64,000 bases of DNA from Phytoactinopolyspora limicola (GCF_011320225.1 NZ_JAAOEN010000001.1:663652-727651), one strand, 5' to 3'. Shown: positions 50,850 through 60,816, numbered from the stretch's first letter. The notes: a model not told the origin generated them from the letters alone. Numbers and translations: made by a program.

Positions 50850-50949
50850 AACTCAACCCTCTCGATGACAGCGACGATCTCCGCCGACGCCGATCACGTT
50901 CCTCCGCAGTCGAGGACGAACGTAACAGAGATCGTGACCAGAAGACAGA

Positions 50950-50985
50950 GGTTCCCCGTCCCGTTGTCGAACGAGACGGGGAACC
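50950..50985 (-). terminator. Terminator hairpin of the betaine transporter operon
   Basis: GGTTCCCCGTC (50950-50960) pairs exactly with GACGGGGAACC (50975-50985); inside, CGTT-GTCG-AACG extends the stem after one mismatch. It lies 40 bp after the binding-protein stop. No T-tract follows, which is usual for actinobacteria. Confidence 0.8.
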
Positions 50986-51024
50986 GTCAGCACAGCAGTG
51001 AGAAAGACCTCAGCCGCTGTTGTG

Positions 51025-52107
51025 TTACAGGGTGCCGGCCTTCAGGTTGTCGACGAACTCCTGGTTGTCGGCGATCCATTCGGCCACCGCGGCCTCGTGG
51101 TCGTCGCCGTCGTAGTGGTCCTCGCTGAACATGATGTTCTCCAGCTCGGCGAGTTCGTCAGGGGTCATCGAGAGGTTACGAACCAACTGCGCGACGTTCG
51201 GGAAGTCAGCCTCGAAACCCGACCGGGCGAAGTTGTAGATGAACTCCGTCTCGCCCAGTGCACCCTCGGGGTCTTCGAGGTCCCGGATCGGGAAGGCGTC
51301 GTAGGCCCAGTGCGGGTGCCACAGGGTGACCACGACGTTCTCGCCGTCGTCGAGGGATGCCTGCAGCTGCGCGAGCATGGCCGGCGTGGACGAGTCGAGG
51401 AAGCTCCAACCCCCGGCTTCGAGCTCATAGGTGGGGAAGACCACGTTGTCGGTGATGTCGGTCAACCCGGCGCCGGCGTCGATGCCATAGACGGCCGAAC
51501 CGGTGAACTCGTCAGCGTAGTCGGCCAGCTCAGCCAGCGACTGCACGGGAGCATCTTCGTTGACGGCGATGGTGAGCTTGGCGTTGTCGTACCAGCAGCC
51601 CAGGCTTTCCAGGTCGTCGCCGTACTGTTCGAGGTACTGCGGGTGAGTTACGGGAAGCCAGCCGTCGGTCATGAAGTCGATGTCGCCAGCGGCTACACCC
51701 GCGTAGGTGACACCAGCCTCGAGCTCCTCGAAGTCCACGGAGTAACCCATGTCCTGGAGGACCGCCTGGAACAGGTAGGCCGACGCGTAGGACTCGTCCC
51801 AACCGTCGAAGATGCCGATGGTCAGGTCGGTTTGGTCGTCCCCGGTCCCTTCCGGATCGGGAATAGCCGCGGCGCCCTCGGTGGTCGTGCAGGGCGCCCA
51901 GGCGGCGGCGTCGAAGTCGCCGTTGTCAGCCGGCTCGTCGACCGGATCGTCATCCGGATCCTCGTCCGGGTCCTCATCTGGGTCGTCGTCGCCAGGCGCC
52001 GTGACGTCGGCGTCATCTGTGGCGTCGTCATCCGAGCCACAGGCGGCGAGTACGAGCCCGCCCGCGACGAGGCCAGCGGCCAGTGCGGTGAGCTTGGACT
52101 TTCGCAT
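51025..52107 (-). CDS. Glycine betaine/proline ABC transporter binding lipoprotein
   Basis: This 360-residue binding protein belongs to the OpuAC/ProX family. The lipobox is LAAC (Cys near residue 23). A long acidic linker (DDDPDEDPDEDPDDDPVDEP) precedes the ligand domain. Family features are IGIFDGWDESYASAYLFQAV, DFMTDGWLPVTHPQYLEQYG and VVVTLWHPHWAYDAFPI, whose aromatic residues form the cage for quaternary amines. It supplies the permease and ATPase encoded upstream on the same strand. Uptake of betaine protects against salt or drought; the acidic linker also hints at salt tolerance. Confidence 0.92.
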   Translation of the reverse strand: MRKSKLTALAAGLVAGGLVLAACGSDDDATDDADVTAPGDDDPDEDPDEDPDDDPVDEPADNGDFDAAAWAPCTTTEGAAAIPDPEGTGDDQTDLTIGIFDGWDESYASAYLFQAVLQDMGYSVDFEELEAGVTYAGVAAGDIDFMTDGWLPVTHPQYLEQYGDDLESLGCWYDNAKLTIAVNEDAPVQSLAELADYADEFTGSAVYGIDAGAGLTDITDNVVFPTYELEAGGWSFLDSSTPAMLAQLQASLDDGENVVVTLWHPHWAYDAFPIRDLEDPEGALGETEFIYNFARSGFEADFPNVAQLVRNLSMTPDELAELENIMFSEDHYDGDDHEAAVAEWIADNQEFVDNLKAGTL

Positions 52108-52138
52108 TGTTCCTCTCCCCTAACTTGTTATGTGGGAC

Positions 52139-52303
52139 TTAGAGCTTCCGCCAATAGATGCTGGCGGGCTGAGTCAGCGGATAAGCATCGCCTGGCTTCG
52201 TTGTCGTCGTCGATCGATGGCTCCGCATCGACCTCCTCCTCCGCCTTGCCATGCTCGCTCCTCCACTAGCTCAGCTCCACCGATCTATTGGCGGAAGCTC
52301 TTA
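52139..52303. mobile_element. MITE-like element with 18-bp terminal inverted repeats and TTA duplication
   Basis: GAGCTTCCGCCAATAGAT (52142-52159) is repeated exactly inverted at 52283-52300, and both ends are flanked directly by TTA (52139-52141 and 52301-52303). The 159-bp element encodes nothing recognisable. It lies between the permease and binding-protein genes of the transporter operon, so transcripts must pass through it or a promoter must lie within it. The terminal motif recurs at 28861-28894. No related transposase is in the window. Confidence 0.6.
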
Positions 52304-52317
52304 CACGGTCCGGGTGT

Positions 52318-53199
52318 TCAGTCCCGGACCCGGCTGGCCCGGACCACAGGTGCCCGATCCGCGAGCGCAGCAACGACTCGGTCGAGATAGATCGCCAGGA
52401 TCACGATCGCCAGCCCTCCTTCCACTCCGAGGGCCAGGTCGACCCGGGTCAGCGAGGACCTCACCTCGCGGCCGAGCCCGTGGGCGCCGATGAACGCCGT
52501 CAGGACGACCATCGACAGGGCAAGCATGATGACCTGGTTGATGCCGGCCATGATGGTGGGCATGGCCAGCGGGAGCTGGATCTGCCGGAGAATCCGCCGT
52601 GGGGTGGAGCCGAAGGCCTGTCCGGCCTCGACCACCTCGGAGTCCACCTGGCGGATCGCGAGTTCGGTGAACCGGACGCCGGGCGGCATGGCGAAGACGA
52701 TGGTCGCGACGATGCCGCCGGTGACGCCAACGCCGAAGGCGACGATAGCCGGAACCAGGTAGACCAAGGGCGGCATGGTCTGCATGAAATCCAGAATCGG
52801 CCGGACGGCGTTGCTCACCGAGGTGGACTTCGCTGCCCAGATGCCGACCGGTACTGATATCAGTACCGCAATACCGGCCGCGACGAGCACCATCGCCAGC
52901 GTGTACATCGCCTCGCTCCATTGATCCACCGAGGCGATGACGTAGAAGCCTATGACGGTGAAGACGGCGAGCTTCCATGACCGTACCGTCCACGCGAGTG
53001 CGGCGAACAGCGTGATCATGATCAGGAAGTGTGGTGCCTCCAGAACGGTGTCTACGGCGTCGAACGCGCCTTCGAGCACGGCCTGGAGGCCATCGAAGAT
53101 GATCGAAAACGTCCGGACGAACCATCTAATCGCATCTTCGATCCAGTCACCGAGATCGATCCGCGGGTCGAGCGGGTCGAACGAATCAGTTCTGATCAC
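52318..53199 (-). CDS. Glycine betaine/proline ABC transporter permease
   Basis: This 293-residue permease is of the ProW/OpuAB type. It has an N-terminal amphipathic stretch ([18 protein letters not shown]), then about six membrane helices. The EAA-type loop is [20 protein letters not shown], and the family strings [20 protein letters not shown] and [20 protein letters not shown] are present. GTG 53199 is chosen since GGAGG lies 7 bases before it; it overlaps the ATPase gene by 14 bp. The ORF could also start at ATG 53217. With the ATPase and the binding protein it completes the importer. Confidence 0.92.
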   Translation of the reverse strand: MIRTDSFDPLDPRIDLGDWIEDAIRWFVRTFSIIFDGLQAVLEGAFDAVDTVLEAPHFLIMITLFAALAWTVRSWKLAVFTVIGFYVIASVDQWSEAMYTLAMVLVAAGIAVLISVPVGIWAAKSTSVSNAVRPILDFMQTMPPLVYLVPAIVAFGVGVTGGIVATIVFAMPPGVRFTELAIRQVDSEVVEAGQAFGSTPRRILRQIQLPLAMPTIMAGINQVIMLALSMVVLTAFIGAHGLGREVRSSLTRVDLALGVEGGLAIVILAIYLDRVVAALADRAPVVRASRVRD

Positions 53200-54535
53200 G
53201 TTCCACCTCCGCGGCATCCTGCACGGCTAGCTGTTCGGCGACGGTACGGGCCCCCATGGGATCCACGGTGTCGTGTGTTCCGGGCCCGTCCGCCGGCTGG
53301 CCAGGTGGAGGACTCTCACTCGCGACGCTGGCGGCCTCCGCACTGTGAACCACGTCGGCGATGCTCGCCATCGCATTGAGCAGAGTGACCCGGGGTACGA
53401 CGCCAACGAGCCGTTTCTCGTCGTCGATGACGGCAAGTGGGAGCTGTGACTCCGCCGCGGGTGCGAACAGGTCGACCAGGTAGGCGTCTTGGTGGACGGA
53501 CGCCACATTCGCGTCGATGATCGACTCCAAGGTGGTGTCGCCACGTTTCACCGCGCTCACGACCTCTTTGTCATACACGACGCCGTGCAGTTTGTTGTCG
53601 CGCCGCCCGACGGCGAACGCGGCGGTCATCTGCTTCTCGCGCATGGCGTGCTGAGCTTCGCGGGGCCCGGCGTTGGCGTTGACGGTGTACTGCGCAGGCT
53701 CCATGACGCTGGACGCGGTGAGTACCCGGGTGCGGTCGACGTCGGCGACGAACTGCGCGACGTAGTCGTTGGCGGGGTCGTTGAGAACTTCTTCGGCGGT
53801 GCCGATCTGCACGATACGGCCGTCGCGCATGACCGCGATGCGATCACCGAGCCGCATGGCCTCGTTGAGGTCGTGGGTGATGAAGACGATGGTCTTGTTC
53901 AACGAACTCTGCAGCTGGACCAGTTGGTCCTGCATCTCCCGCTTGATCAGCGGATCGAGCGCGGAGAACGCCTCGTCCATCAGCATGATGTCGCTGCCGG
54001 CCGCTAGCGCCCGGGCGAGCCCGACCCGCTGCTTCATGCCGCCGGACAGCTGGACCGGGAACTTGTCTTCCCAGCCGGCCAGTCCGACCATCTCCAGCGC
54101 CTCGCCGGCCTTCGCCCGCCGCTCTGTTTTGTCGACGCCCTGGATGTCGAGGGCATACGCGGCGTTTTCCAGCACCGTGCGGTGCGGTAGCAGAGCAAAA
54201 TGCTGAAAGACCATGCTGATCTTCTGCTTGCGTACCCGGCGCAACTCGGAGTCGCTGATGTTGGCGATGTCGATGCCGTCGACGAATACATGCCCGTCGG
54301 TGGCCGGCCACAACCCATTCAGCATGCGGATCAGCGTGGACTTACCCGACCCGGACAGGCCCATGACGACGAAGATCTCGCCGGGTTGCACCTCGAAGCT
54401 CGCGTCGATGACGGCCGCCGTGGCTCCGAGCTTGGCGACCTCCTCGCGGCTCGCTCCTTCTTTGAGTCGACGCACTGCTTGTTCGGCTCGTCGACCGAAC
54501 ACTTTGTACAGTCCTTCCGCGCGAACCGCGGCCAA
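53186..54535 (-). CDS. Glycine betaine/proline ABC transporter ATPase with CBS domains
   Basis: This protein of about 449 residues is of the ProV/OpuAA type. It contains [20 protein letters not shown] at the N-terminus, Walker [10 protein letters not shown], signature LSGGMKQR and Walker [15 protein letters not shown]. The C-terminal part has two CBS repeats (residues about 290-415), which in OpuA sense ionic strength. The start is uncertain: the frame is open to 54697, but homologues begin near [13 protein letters not shown], so TTG 54535 behind GAGAGGTGAGG is preferred. The stop overlaps the permease start. It energises uptake of the osmolyte. Confidence 0.88.
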   Translation of the reverse strand: MAAVRAEGLYKVFGRRAEQAVRRLKEGASREEVAKLGATAAVIDASFEVQPGEIFVVMGLSGSGKSTLIRMLNGLWPATDGHVFVDGIDIANISDSELRRVRKQKISMVFQHFALLPHRTVLENAAYALDIQGVDKTERRAKAGEALEMVGLAGWEDKFPVQLSGGMKQRVGLARALAAGSDIMLMDEAFSALDPLIKREMQDQLVQLQSSLNKTIVFITHDLNEAMRLGDRIAVMRDGRIVQIGTAEEVLNDPANDYVAQFVADVDRTRVLTASSVMEPAQYTVNANAGPREAQHAMREKQMTAAFAVGRRDNKLHGVVYDKEVVSAVKRGDTTLESIIDANVASVHQDAYLVDLFAPAAESQLPLAVIDDEKRLVGVVPRVTLLNAMASIADVVHSAEAASVASESPPPGQPADGPGTHDTVDPMGARTVAEQLAVQDAAEVERDQN

Positions 54536-54884
54536 AACCTCACCTCTCGTTCGTCGGCCACGCGACACACCGGGGATACCGGCCGGGCGTTCGGGGCGCC
54601 GGTCAGGCAGCCCGTGAGCCACGCGACTAGTCGACCGAGTCGGGTCTGACCTGTGCTTCGACAGTGAAGCCGGACACCGCCACACGGCGCTGGCCAAATG
54701 ATGCGGGTAGGCACCACTCGACCAGTCCGGGAAACCCCCGCCTCGGTCCTGGTCCAGTGCACCACGCTATACGAACGGTTTACTCGTCCGCACCTGGCGG
54801 GGCATGAGGACGCCACAATGTGTGGTGATCGAGACGAGATCGCAACCAGTCATCTCACCGTCCGGAACACCGGGGATGACGTGC
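54536..54884. other. 349-bp intergenic region, betaine operon leader
   Basis: The region lies between the end of the MacB-type permease gene and the start of the betaine transporter ATPase, both on the minus strand. I see no gene and no strong hairpin. A TATAGCGT-like segment on the minus strand near 54770 could be a -10, without a matching -35. The promoter of the osmolyte operon should lie here. Confidence 0.4.
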
Positions 54885-56099
54885 TCAGCCGCTGCGCAAC
54901 GCGGTGATCGGCTCGATCGTCGACGCCCGCCATGCGGGATATGTGCCGGCCACCAGGCCGATAAGCGCACCGAGCAAGGGGGCGGCCGCGGCCAGCCGTT
55001 CGTCCAGCAGTGGGGTCCAGTCTTGGACTACCGCCACACCGATGGTGACGAACACACCGATCGCGGCTCCAATGAGTCCGCCGAGGAAGCCGATCATGAC
55101 GCTCTCGGCGACGAACTGGCCGGCGATGTGGCGCCTCGTCGCTCCCACCGACCGGCGCAGGCCGATCTCGGCGACCCGCTCCATCACCGATAGCAGGGTG
55201 ATATTGGCGATCCCCAGTCCACCCACCAGTAACGCCAGGCCGCCCAACGCCAGGAACACCGCGTTCACGTCGGTCGACACATCGGCCCGGAGCGAACTCG
55301 GCGCCGGCGGCGCTGTCACGCTGAGCAGACTGGGGTTGTTGGGCGCGATAGCCAGCGCAGCCTGTTGGCCGATCAGCTGTGCGGCACCGAGGACGGTACG
55401 GACCTCCAGCGCATCGGGTGCCTCGAGCCCGTATCTGGTGATCGCCGTTCCCATCGGGAGGATCACCGCGTCGAGGAGGTCGGTGCGGGCCGACGTCCGA
55501 TCGAGGATACCGATCACCGTGTACGGTCGGTCGCCGATGAACACCGTCGGCATGGCTTCGATGCGGGTGATACCCAAACGTTCGGCCGCGTACCGGCCGA
55601 GCACTACGACGTCGTCGCCGCGTTCATCGTGCCCGCGGTCGAAGAATCGGCCCGTTCCGATCACGCCATTAACGGCGTCGACCAGCCCAGCGGAGGCGGC
55701 GACCACCGGAATATCGTGGTCGATCGTGCCGCGGGGATCGTGGATCGGGAGCCCACGTACTCGAGCCCTCTCGATGTCGACCTGGGCGTATATGCCGGCA
55801 GAGGCGACACCGGCCAGCCGGCCCACTCGGTCGGGAGCATCCCACGGCAACCGGGTGGCCTGTATCGAACCGTCTCGCCCTTCCATCTCGTCGGGTTCGA
55901 CGACCACCCTGGTGGCGGCCATTTGGTCGAAACGCTCCGAAATCTGCCCGGACGCGGTCTGGCCCAGTCCCACGGTCGACACCAGGGCGGCCACTCCGAC
56001 CACTGTGCCAAGGGTGGTCAGGAGGAGCCTGGACGGGCGCGCCGCGATTCCCGCGAGGGCCTCGGTCATGAGGTCGCGGAGGCCGAACCTGAACTTCAC
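54885..56099 (-). CDS. MacB/FtsX-type ABC permease
   Basis: This 404-residue permease has one N-terminal helix (RLLLTTLGTVVGVAALVSTV), a large extracytoplasmic domain (about residues 50-280) and three C-terminal helices. The FtsX-type core is VFLALGGLALLVGGLGIANI, followed by VMERVAEIGLRRSVGATRRH and IAGQFVAESVMIGFLGGLIG. It works with the ATPase encoded just upstream (GTGA overlap at 56096-56099) as a mechanotransmission exporter rather than a channel. With the adaptor protein it should form a tripartite-like complex that removes a peptide or lipid-like compound from the envelope. Confidence 0.9.
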   Translation of the reverse strand: MKFRFGLRDLMTEALAGIAARPSRLLLTTLGTVVGVAALVSTVGLGQTASGQISERFDQMAATRVVVEPDEMEGRDGSIQATRLPWDAPDRVGRLAGVASAGIYAQVDIERARVRGLPIHDPRGTIDHDIPVVAASAGLVDAVNGVIGTGRFFDRGHDERGDDVVVLGRYAAERLGITRIEAMPTVFIGDRPYTVIGILDRTSARTDLLDAVILPMGTAITRYGLEAPDALEVRTVLGAAQLIGQQAALAIAPNNPSLLSVTAPPAPSSLRADVSTDVNAVFLALGGLALLVGGLGIANITLLSVMERVAEIGLRRSVGATRRHIAGQFVAESVMIGFLGGLIGAAIGVFVTIGVAVVQDWTPLLDERLAAAAPLLGALIGLVAGTYPAWRASTIEPITALRSG

Positions 56100-56830
56100 G
56101 TGGCCGCCTCCGGGGTCGGGACGTCGTCCCACTGCTCCGTGAGCGTGCCGTCGGCGATCCGGACCCTACGGTCCGCACGGTAGCTGACGTCGACGTCGTG
56201 GGTGATGACGGCCAGAGTGAGGCCCTCGGCATGGAGTTTGTCGAAGACGTCGAGCACGGTATCGGCGTTCCCGGAGTCGAGGTTTCCAGTGGGTTCGTCG
56301 GCGAGGAGGAGCGTCGGTTGGGCGGCGAGGGCCCGTGCGATGGCGACCCGCTGCCGTTCCCCACCGGACAACGTCGTTGGCTCGAAGTTGAGCCGGTGAC
56401 TCAGTCCGACCCGCTCCAGGGTCGCCCGGGCCCGGTCGATCCGGTCCCGTCGGGAGATCGGCCGGTAGAGCATCGACAGGGCGACGTTCTCCAGCACCGT
56501 CCGGTACGGCAGCAGGTGGAACGCCTGGAACACGAAACCGATCCGTTCACCGCGGAGCATCGACCGGCGCCGCTCGGACAGGCTGCGCACGTCGACCCCG
56601 TCCAGCCGATAGGTGCCCGCCGTCGGGCGATCCAGCAGGCCCAACAGGTGCAGGAGGGTCGACTTACCCGAGCCGGACGGCCCGACGATCGACAGGTACT
56701 CGCCGTCCATGATCCTGAGGTTCACGTCGCGGACCGCTTCCACCTCAGGGGGCCCGGGGAATGAGCGCTGAATCCCGATCATCTCCACTACCGGTTGGCT
56801 GGCACCGTGGTCGGGATCAGTCGTCGTCAC
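56096..56830 (-). CDS. MacB/LolD-type ABC transporter ATPase
   Basis: This 244-residue ATPase has Walker [10 protein letters not shown], signature LSGGERQR, Walker [14 protein letters not shown] and the MacB/LolD string [20 protein letters not shown]. The GTG start overlaps the adaptor gene by 14 bp and the stop overlaps the permease start, so the three are co-translated. It drives the permease encoded downstream. Substrates of such systems in Gram-positives are often antimicrobial peptides. Confidence 0.94.
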   Translation of the reverse strand: MTTTDPDHGASQPVVEMIGIQRSFPGPPEVEAVRDVNLRIMDGEYLSIVGPSGSGKSTLLHLLGLLDRPTAGTYRLDGVDVRSLSERRRSMLRGERIGFVFQAFHLLPYRTVLENVALSMLYRPISRRDRIDRARATLERVGLSHRLNFEPTTLSGGERQRVAIARALAAQPTLLLADEPTGNLDSGNADTVLDVFDKLHAEGLTLAVITHDVDVSYRADRRVRIADGTLTEQWDDVPTPEAAT

Positions 56831-58385
56831 CCGGATCCTCCCCCTCGTCCTCGTCCTCGCCCTCGGACTCGTCGACCGAGTCGGGCTGGTCGTCTAGTCC
56901 GTCGTCGTCATTGCTGAGACTGGGGGCATCCGAACCGACGATGACGAGGTCCCCCTCGTCGAGGGTGCCGTCGACGGCGGTGACCTCCGCGTAACCGGCC
57001 GCCGTGAGACCCACCTCTACCTCGACCAGGTCCGTGACCGGCTCCTCACCGTCAGTGGCGGGACGCTGCACCTCCACCCGGGCGGCGCCATCCGGCCCCG
57101 CACTAAGCGCGGCTAGCGGCACCGCCAGGACGTCGCCGTCGGTGCTCTCCACCGGGATCGTGACCTTGACGTTGGACGAGCGCAGCGCCTCGACCTCATC
57201 GTTGGACAGGTCCTGCGGAGTGATGGTGATCCGATAACCGGCGCCGTCACCGGACAACTCGCGGATTCGGGTGATGGGCGCCGTCAGCTCGTCGCCACCA
57301 GGCAGCTCGATGATCGCTTCCATGTCTTCGTCGAGGAGCGACCGCGCGGCGGTGTCCACCGTGGCGGTCACCGCCAGCCGGGTACCGCTGACCGACATCA
57401 CCGCACCGTCGACGATGTCGCCCCGGTCCACCTGCACCTCGTCGACGCGGCGGGGCAACGACGACACGAAAACCACCTCCGACAACGGCAACGGGGTGCC
57501 GGCGTTCGCGGCCGCGGTGTCGCGTTGGGTCTGCGCTTCGCCGAGCCGCGTCCGGGCACCGTCCAGCATCTTCTGCTCAGCGGAGGTGTCCGGTGCCTTC
57601 TTGAGGTCGTTCAGCGTGGCTTCTGCCAGCCGTAGCTGCGCCTCGGCGGCGGATATCGCGTCGGCTTCGCCATCACTGCGGGCCTGCCGAAGCTCGCGCC
57701 GGGCGTTGTTCACCTCGTTCTCCGCGGCCACCTTCTCCGCCTCGGAAGGGCCGGTCCCAGCGGCTTGCAGCGCAGCCTCGGCGTCCGCGACCTCGGCCTC
57801 CGCGGCGGATACGGCGTCTCTCGCCGCATCGAGTTCGGCGACCACGTCCTCCGCGGGTGTGGGCGGGCTGTATCCAGCCTTCTCGAACAGTTCGGCGACC
57901 GCACGGCCCGTTGCGCTGGTGTAGGTGTCGTCGACCGTTCCGGGGTCGAATCCGAGTTTGTCCAGCGCTTTCTCCAACTGCTCGACGTCCGGCCCGGACA
58001 TGCCGGGACGCAACGATCTGTACATCGGTAGATCGCCGGGTAGCGCCAGAACCGGCCGCCCGACGATCTCCAGAAGTACGCCGCCTGCCTTGATCGTGTC
58101 GCCTACATCTGGAACATGGCCGGTGACCACCGCCGCGCTGTCCAACCCGGTGATCTCCGGCACGATGGTGGTAGCACCGGTGTACGCTGCGTCACCGCGG
58201 ATGACGACGTTGCTCTCCAACGTCCTTCGCTCTACCGGCACCGTCACGTCCGACGCGGTAGGTGGTGCCGTCCGCGCCGCCGCGTCCGCTGGTGACGTAA
58301 TACGCGTACCAGCGAAGACGCCGGCACCCAGCGCCAAGACCGCGGCGACCACGACGATGCCGAGAACTCGGCTGCGCGAACGCAT
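56817..58385 (-). CDS. HlyD/RND-type membrane-fusion adaptor with peptidoglycan-binding domain
   Basis: This 522-residue adaptor has an N-terminal membrane anchor (VLGIVVVAAVLALGAGVFAG), a biotinyl-lipoyl-like half (ITGLDSAAVVTGHVPDVGDT), then a peptidoglycan-binding-1 domain (SLRPGMSGPDVEQLEKALDK). The coiled coil (about residues 185-275, rich in AAEAEVADAEAALQA) is followed by the beta-barrel part and a very acidic tail ([18 protein letters not shown]). It should link the MacB-type transporter to the cell wall. The ATG at 58385 overlaps the preceding lipoprotein stop (TGATG). Confidence 0.9.
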   Translation of the reverse strand: MRSRSRVLGIVVVAAVLALGAGVFAGTRITSPADAAARTAPPTASDVTVPVERRTLESNVVIRGDAAYTGATTIVPEITGLDSAAVVTGHVPDVGDTIKAGGVLLEIVGRPVLALPGDLPMYRSLRPGMSGPDVEQLEKALDKLGFDPGTVDDTYTSATGRAVAELFEKAGYSPPTPAEDVVAELDAARDAVSAAEAEVADAEAALQAAGTGPSEAEKVAAENEVNNARRELRQARSDGEADAISAAEAQLRLAEATLNDLKKAPDTSAEQKMLDGARTRLGEAQTQRDTAAANAGTPLPLSEVVFVSSLPRRVDEVQVDRGDIVDGAVMSVSGTRLAVTATVDTAARSLLDEDMEAIIELPGGDELTAPITRIRELSGDGAGYRITITPQDLSNDEVEALRSSNVKVTIPVESTDGDVLAVPLAALSAGPDGAARVEVQRPATDGEEPVTDLVEVEVGLTAAGYAEVTAVDGTLDEGDLVIVGSDAPSLSNDDDGLDDQPDSVDESEGEDEDEGEDPGDDD

Positions 58386-59509
58386 CACCCGTTGCCACCG
58401 GACTCTGCCAGCCAGTCGCGGTAACGCTCCAGCTCAGCCTGGTTCGCGTTGACGAACTCCTGCTCCATCTGGTGCGAGACCTCGGTAAGCACGTCGTTGT
58501 AATGCTCGTTGGAGCAGGCGAATTCGGCTGTTGCGAGCTCTACTTCATAGTCCTGCAGTTCGCTGAGCGCCTCGGGGTCGATGTCGGCGTTCCCGTCCGG
58601 CGTTCCTACGACGACGGCCGAGTCGGTCGCCTCGTCGTCGTCATCGCCTGTTCCGCCACCACCGGTGAGTGCCATGAACCGGTCCCACACGTCGTTCTCC
58701 GCCTCGTCGGGGGCAGTGAAATCCGGGTATCCAGCCTCAGCCATGCAGGTCCGCCACGCGTCGAGCGCGTCCTCGACCCGAGGATCACCCATGACTCGGT
58801 TGAACAAGGCGGAAAGGTCGTCCCACAACCCGTTGAAGCCGGCGTCGTCGTCCTCGACCATGTCGATGGAACCGAAGCTCTCGCCGTGCACCTCGTGTGC
58901 GGCCTGCCCAGAGCATCCTTGTCGCTCCGGGTCGGACATCACGTCGTTGAGCTCGTCGAAGTCCTCGTCGGAGATGGTCTCTCGATCGGAGGGACTGAAC
59001 AGCGTCACCATCTCGCCCCACAACGCTTCGTCGTAGGCCTGCTGCGCGGCCTCGGACAGGTCGGACCGGATGGCGTCGTTGGGGTCGTCAGACTCGTCCC
59101 CGCCGTCAACGTTCATGAGAGTGGATACGCCGTAGCCATACTTCTCGGCAAACTCCGCGGGCTCCAGCGCATACGCCTCGTCGAAGATCGACGACCCAGA
59201 TTCCATGTCGAACGTCACGGGGACGTACTCGAAGCCCTCGTCACGCATACATTGCGCGGTAAGCTCCTGGACCCTGCGTTCGTTCTGGAGTTCCTCGTCG
59301 GAGGGTTCCCAGGACGTCGCCGACACGAATCCCCCTTGGATTCCGTTGCCAAACGGCGTATGACCGAGATATTGGGCTAGTGGACTGTCGGAACTCTCAT
59401 CTTGTGCGCCAGTGCTCGGGCCGCTGTCGTCTCCGGAGCAGCCGGCCAGCATCACGCCGGTGACCCCGAGCACTGCCCAGGCAGAGCGTCGTATACGTCG
59501 GTCCATCAT
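58385..59509 (-). CDS. Acidic lipoprotein of unknown function, paralogue 1
   Basis: This 374-residue lipoprotein (lipobox LAGC, Cys near residue 22) is a paralogue of the protein encoded at 59671. Shared blocks are CMRDEGFEYVPVTF, DEAYALEPAEFAEKYGYGVST, AAQQAYDEALWGE, WRTCMAEAGYPDF and ELERYRDWLAESG. The conserved Cys pairs suggest disulfide bonding; the fold is mainly helical and unrecognised. Both genes precede the adaptor and exporter genes and have a similar promoter. They may bind the exported compound or serve the sensor kinase; that is speculation. The paired ATGs (59509, 59506) leave the exact start open. Confidence 0.82.
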   Translation of the reverse strand: MMDRRIRRSAWAVLGVTGVMLAGCSGDDSGPSTGAQDESSDSPLAQYLGHTPFGNGIQGGFVSATSWEPSDEELQNERRVQELTAQCMRDEGFEYVPVTFDMESGSSIFDEAYALEPAEFAEKYGYGVSTLMNVDGGDESDDPNDAIRSDLSEAAQQAYDEALWGEMVTLFSPSDRETISDEDFDELNDVMSDPERQGCSGQAAHEVHGESFGSIDMVEDDDAGFNGLWDDLSALFNRVMGDPRVEDALDAWRTCMAEAGYPDFTAPDEAENDVWDRFMALTGGGGTGDDDDEATDSAVVVGTPDGNADIDPEALSELQDYEVELATAEFACSNEHYNDVLTEVSHQMEQEFVNANQAELERYRDWLAESGGNG

Positions 59510-59533
59510 GGCGGATAGCGTGCCTGAAACCCT

Positions 59534-59575
59534 GTGAAGATCTTGTGAAGAAGCGGTCAGTAGTGAACTCTTCAC
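59534..59575 (-). promoter_or_regulatory. OmpR-type direct-repeat promoter, copy 1
   Basis: GTGAAG occurs at 59534 and 59545 (11-bp period, as for OmpR-family regulators), followed by GCGGTCA and CTTCAC (59570-59575). The same pieces at the same spacing (36 bp from GTGAAG to CTTCAC) occur at 60741-60782. Read on the minus strand, CTTCACAAGATCTTCACA lies just ahead of paralogue 1. Confidence 0.65.
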
Positions 59576-59670
59576 CGCTTCGTTATGTCGATGCCGAGGA
59601 GCGCGCCCACGTAGATGGCGAGCGTGCCGACGATGGCCCGGCCCGGCGACTGCTCTACCACGGTGGTCCA

Positions 59671-60717
59671 TCAGGAATCGCCGCTCCCGTGGAGAAAGTC
59701 GCGGTAGCGCTCGAGCTCGTCTCGATGAGCGTCGACGAACTCTTCCTCCAGCTCAAGAGCCACTGTCCGGTAGTCGTCCTCATGTTGCTCGCGGCAGCCG
59801 AAGTCGGCAGTCGCGAGCTCGATCTCGTGCTTCCGGAGTTCTTTCAGCTTCTCTGGGGCGATGATGGAGCGGGAGTCCCCCTCGACGATGACCCCGCCGT
59901 CGTCACCCATCGTCGCGGGTGCTTCGTCCTCCGGGACGCTCGCCTCGAACGTTTTGTCCTCGATCAACATGTACGGATCGTCCAGTTCTTCAAGTCCGGC
60001 GAAGCCCTGGTCGGCCATACACTCTTGCCATTCGCCGACCAGCGCGGTAACCCGCGGGTCGTTGCGGACACGCTCGAAGAGCGCTTCGACGTCGTCGAAC
60101 AGTGGATCGAACTCTTGGCTGACATCGTCGAGGTTCGGCTCATCGGTGTCGACCGTCTCGGCGTGAGCCTGGTCGTAGCAGCCGGAATTGTCACGGTCAC
60201 CGGACTCTTCGTCCCGCCGGCCCCATAGCGCGTCGTCGTAGGCGTCGCGCGCTGCTTCGCTGAGGGCGTCCCTGATGTCCGCGTTGGGGTCGTCACCTTC
60301 GGGCAGGTTGTTAGCCTGGTTGTAGAAGATGGTGGTGATGCCGTAGCCGTACTGCTCGGCGAAGTCGGCGGGCTCCAGTGCGTACGCCTCGTCGAACTGC
60401 GCCGGGCCGGAGTCTTCGTCGTCCTTCACGGGGCGGGGGACGTATTCGAAGCCCGCATCGCGCATACAGTCGGCGACCAACTCCTCCATATGGTGCTGCT
60501 GGCGGATCTCTTCCGCGGAGGGCTCCGGATGATTATCGGTGATACCGGAGCCGCGTCCGCTGAGACCGGCCGTCGCCGGCGTACGATTCATGAACTCCGC
60601 GAGTGGACCTGAGGCGGCGCGCTCGCCGTCGTCGTCGGTCTCGTTGTTCGAGCAACCCGCCACGGCGAGGGCGGCGGCGGCGAGTGATAGTGCTGTGCGC
60701 TGGTAGGTGCTTCTCAT
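59671..60717 (-). CDS. Acidic lipoprotein of unknown function, paralogue 2
   Basis: This 348-residue lipoprotein (lipobox VAGC, Cys near residue 22) shares with paralogue 1 the blocks CMRDAGFEYVPRPV, DEAYALEPADFAEQYGYGITT, DAYDDALWGR, WQECMADQGFAGL and ELERYRDFLHGSG. It is 26 residues shorter, with a shorter centre. The genes lie in tandem 161 bp apart, and paralogue 1 leads directly into the exporter operon, so this looks like a local duplication that included the promoter. The function is unknown; the neighbourhood suggests ligand binding linked to sensing or export. Confidence 0.82.
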   Translation of the reverse strand: MRSTYQRTALSLAAAALAVAGCSNNETDDDGERAASGPLAEFMNRTPATAGLSGRGSGITDNHPEPSAEEIRQQHHMEELVADCMRDAGFEYVPRPVKDDEDSGPAQFDEAYALEPADFAEQYGYGITTIFYNQANNLPEGDDPNADIRDALSEAARDAYDDALWGRRDEESGDRDNSGCYDQAHAETVDTDEPNLDDVSQEFDPLFDDVEALFERVRNDPRVTALVGEWQECMADQGFAGLEELDDPYMLIEDKTFEASVPEDEAPATMGDDGGVIVEGDSRSIIAPEKLKELRKHEIELATADFGCREQHEDDYRTVALELEEEFVDAHRDELERYRDFLHGSGDS

Positions 60718-60732
60718 GCTGCCTACGGTGTC

Positions 60733-60782
60733 GTGAAGCTGTGAAGGACCTATGAAAGCGCGGTCATATCCTTACTCTTCAC
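60733..60782. promoter_or_regulatory. OmpR-type direct-repeat promoter, copy 2 (divergent)
   Basis: GTGAAG at 60733 and 60741 and ATGAAA at 60752 are followed by GCGGTCA and CTTCAC (60777-60782). From 60741 the spacing matches copy 1 base for base. The site lies between paralogue 2 (-) and the response regulator gene (+) and is the natural target of that regulator, giving autoregulation and control of the efflux genes. Confidence 0.65.
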
Positions 60783-60816
60783 AGGTTCTTGACCGGATCC
60801 TGGGACACTGGCGGGC

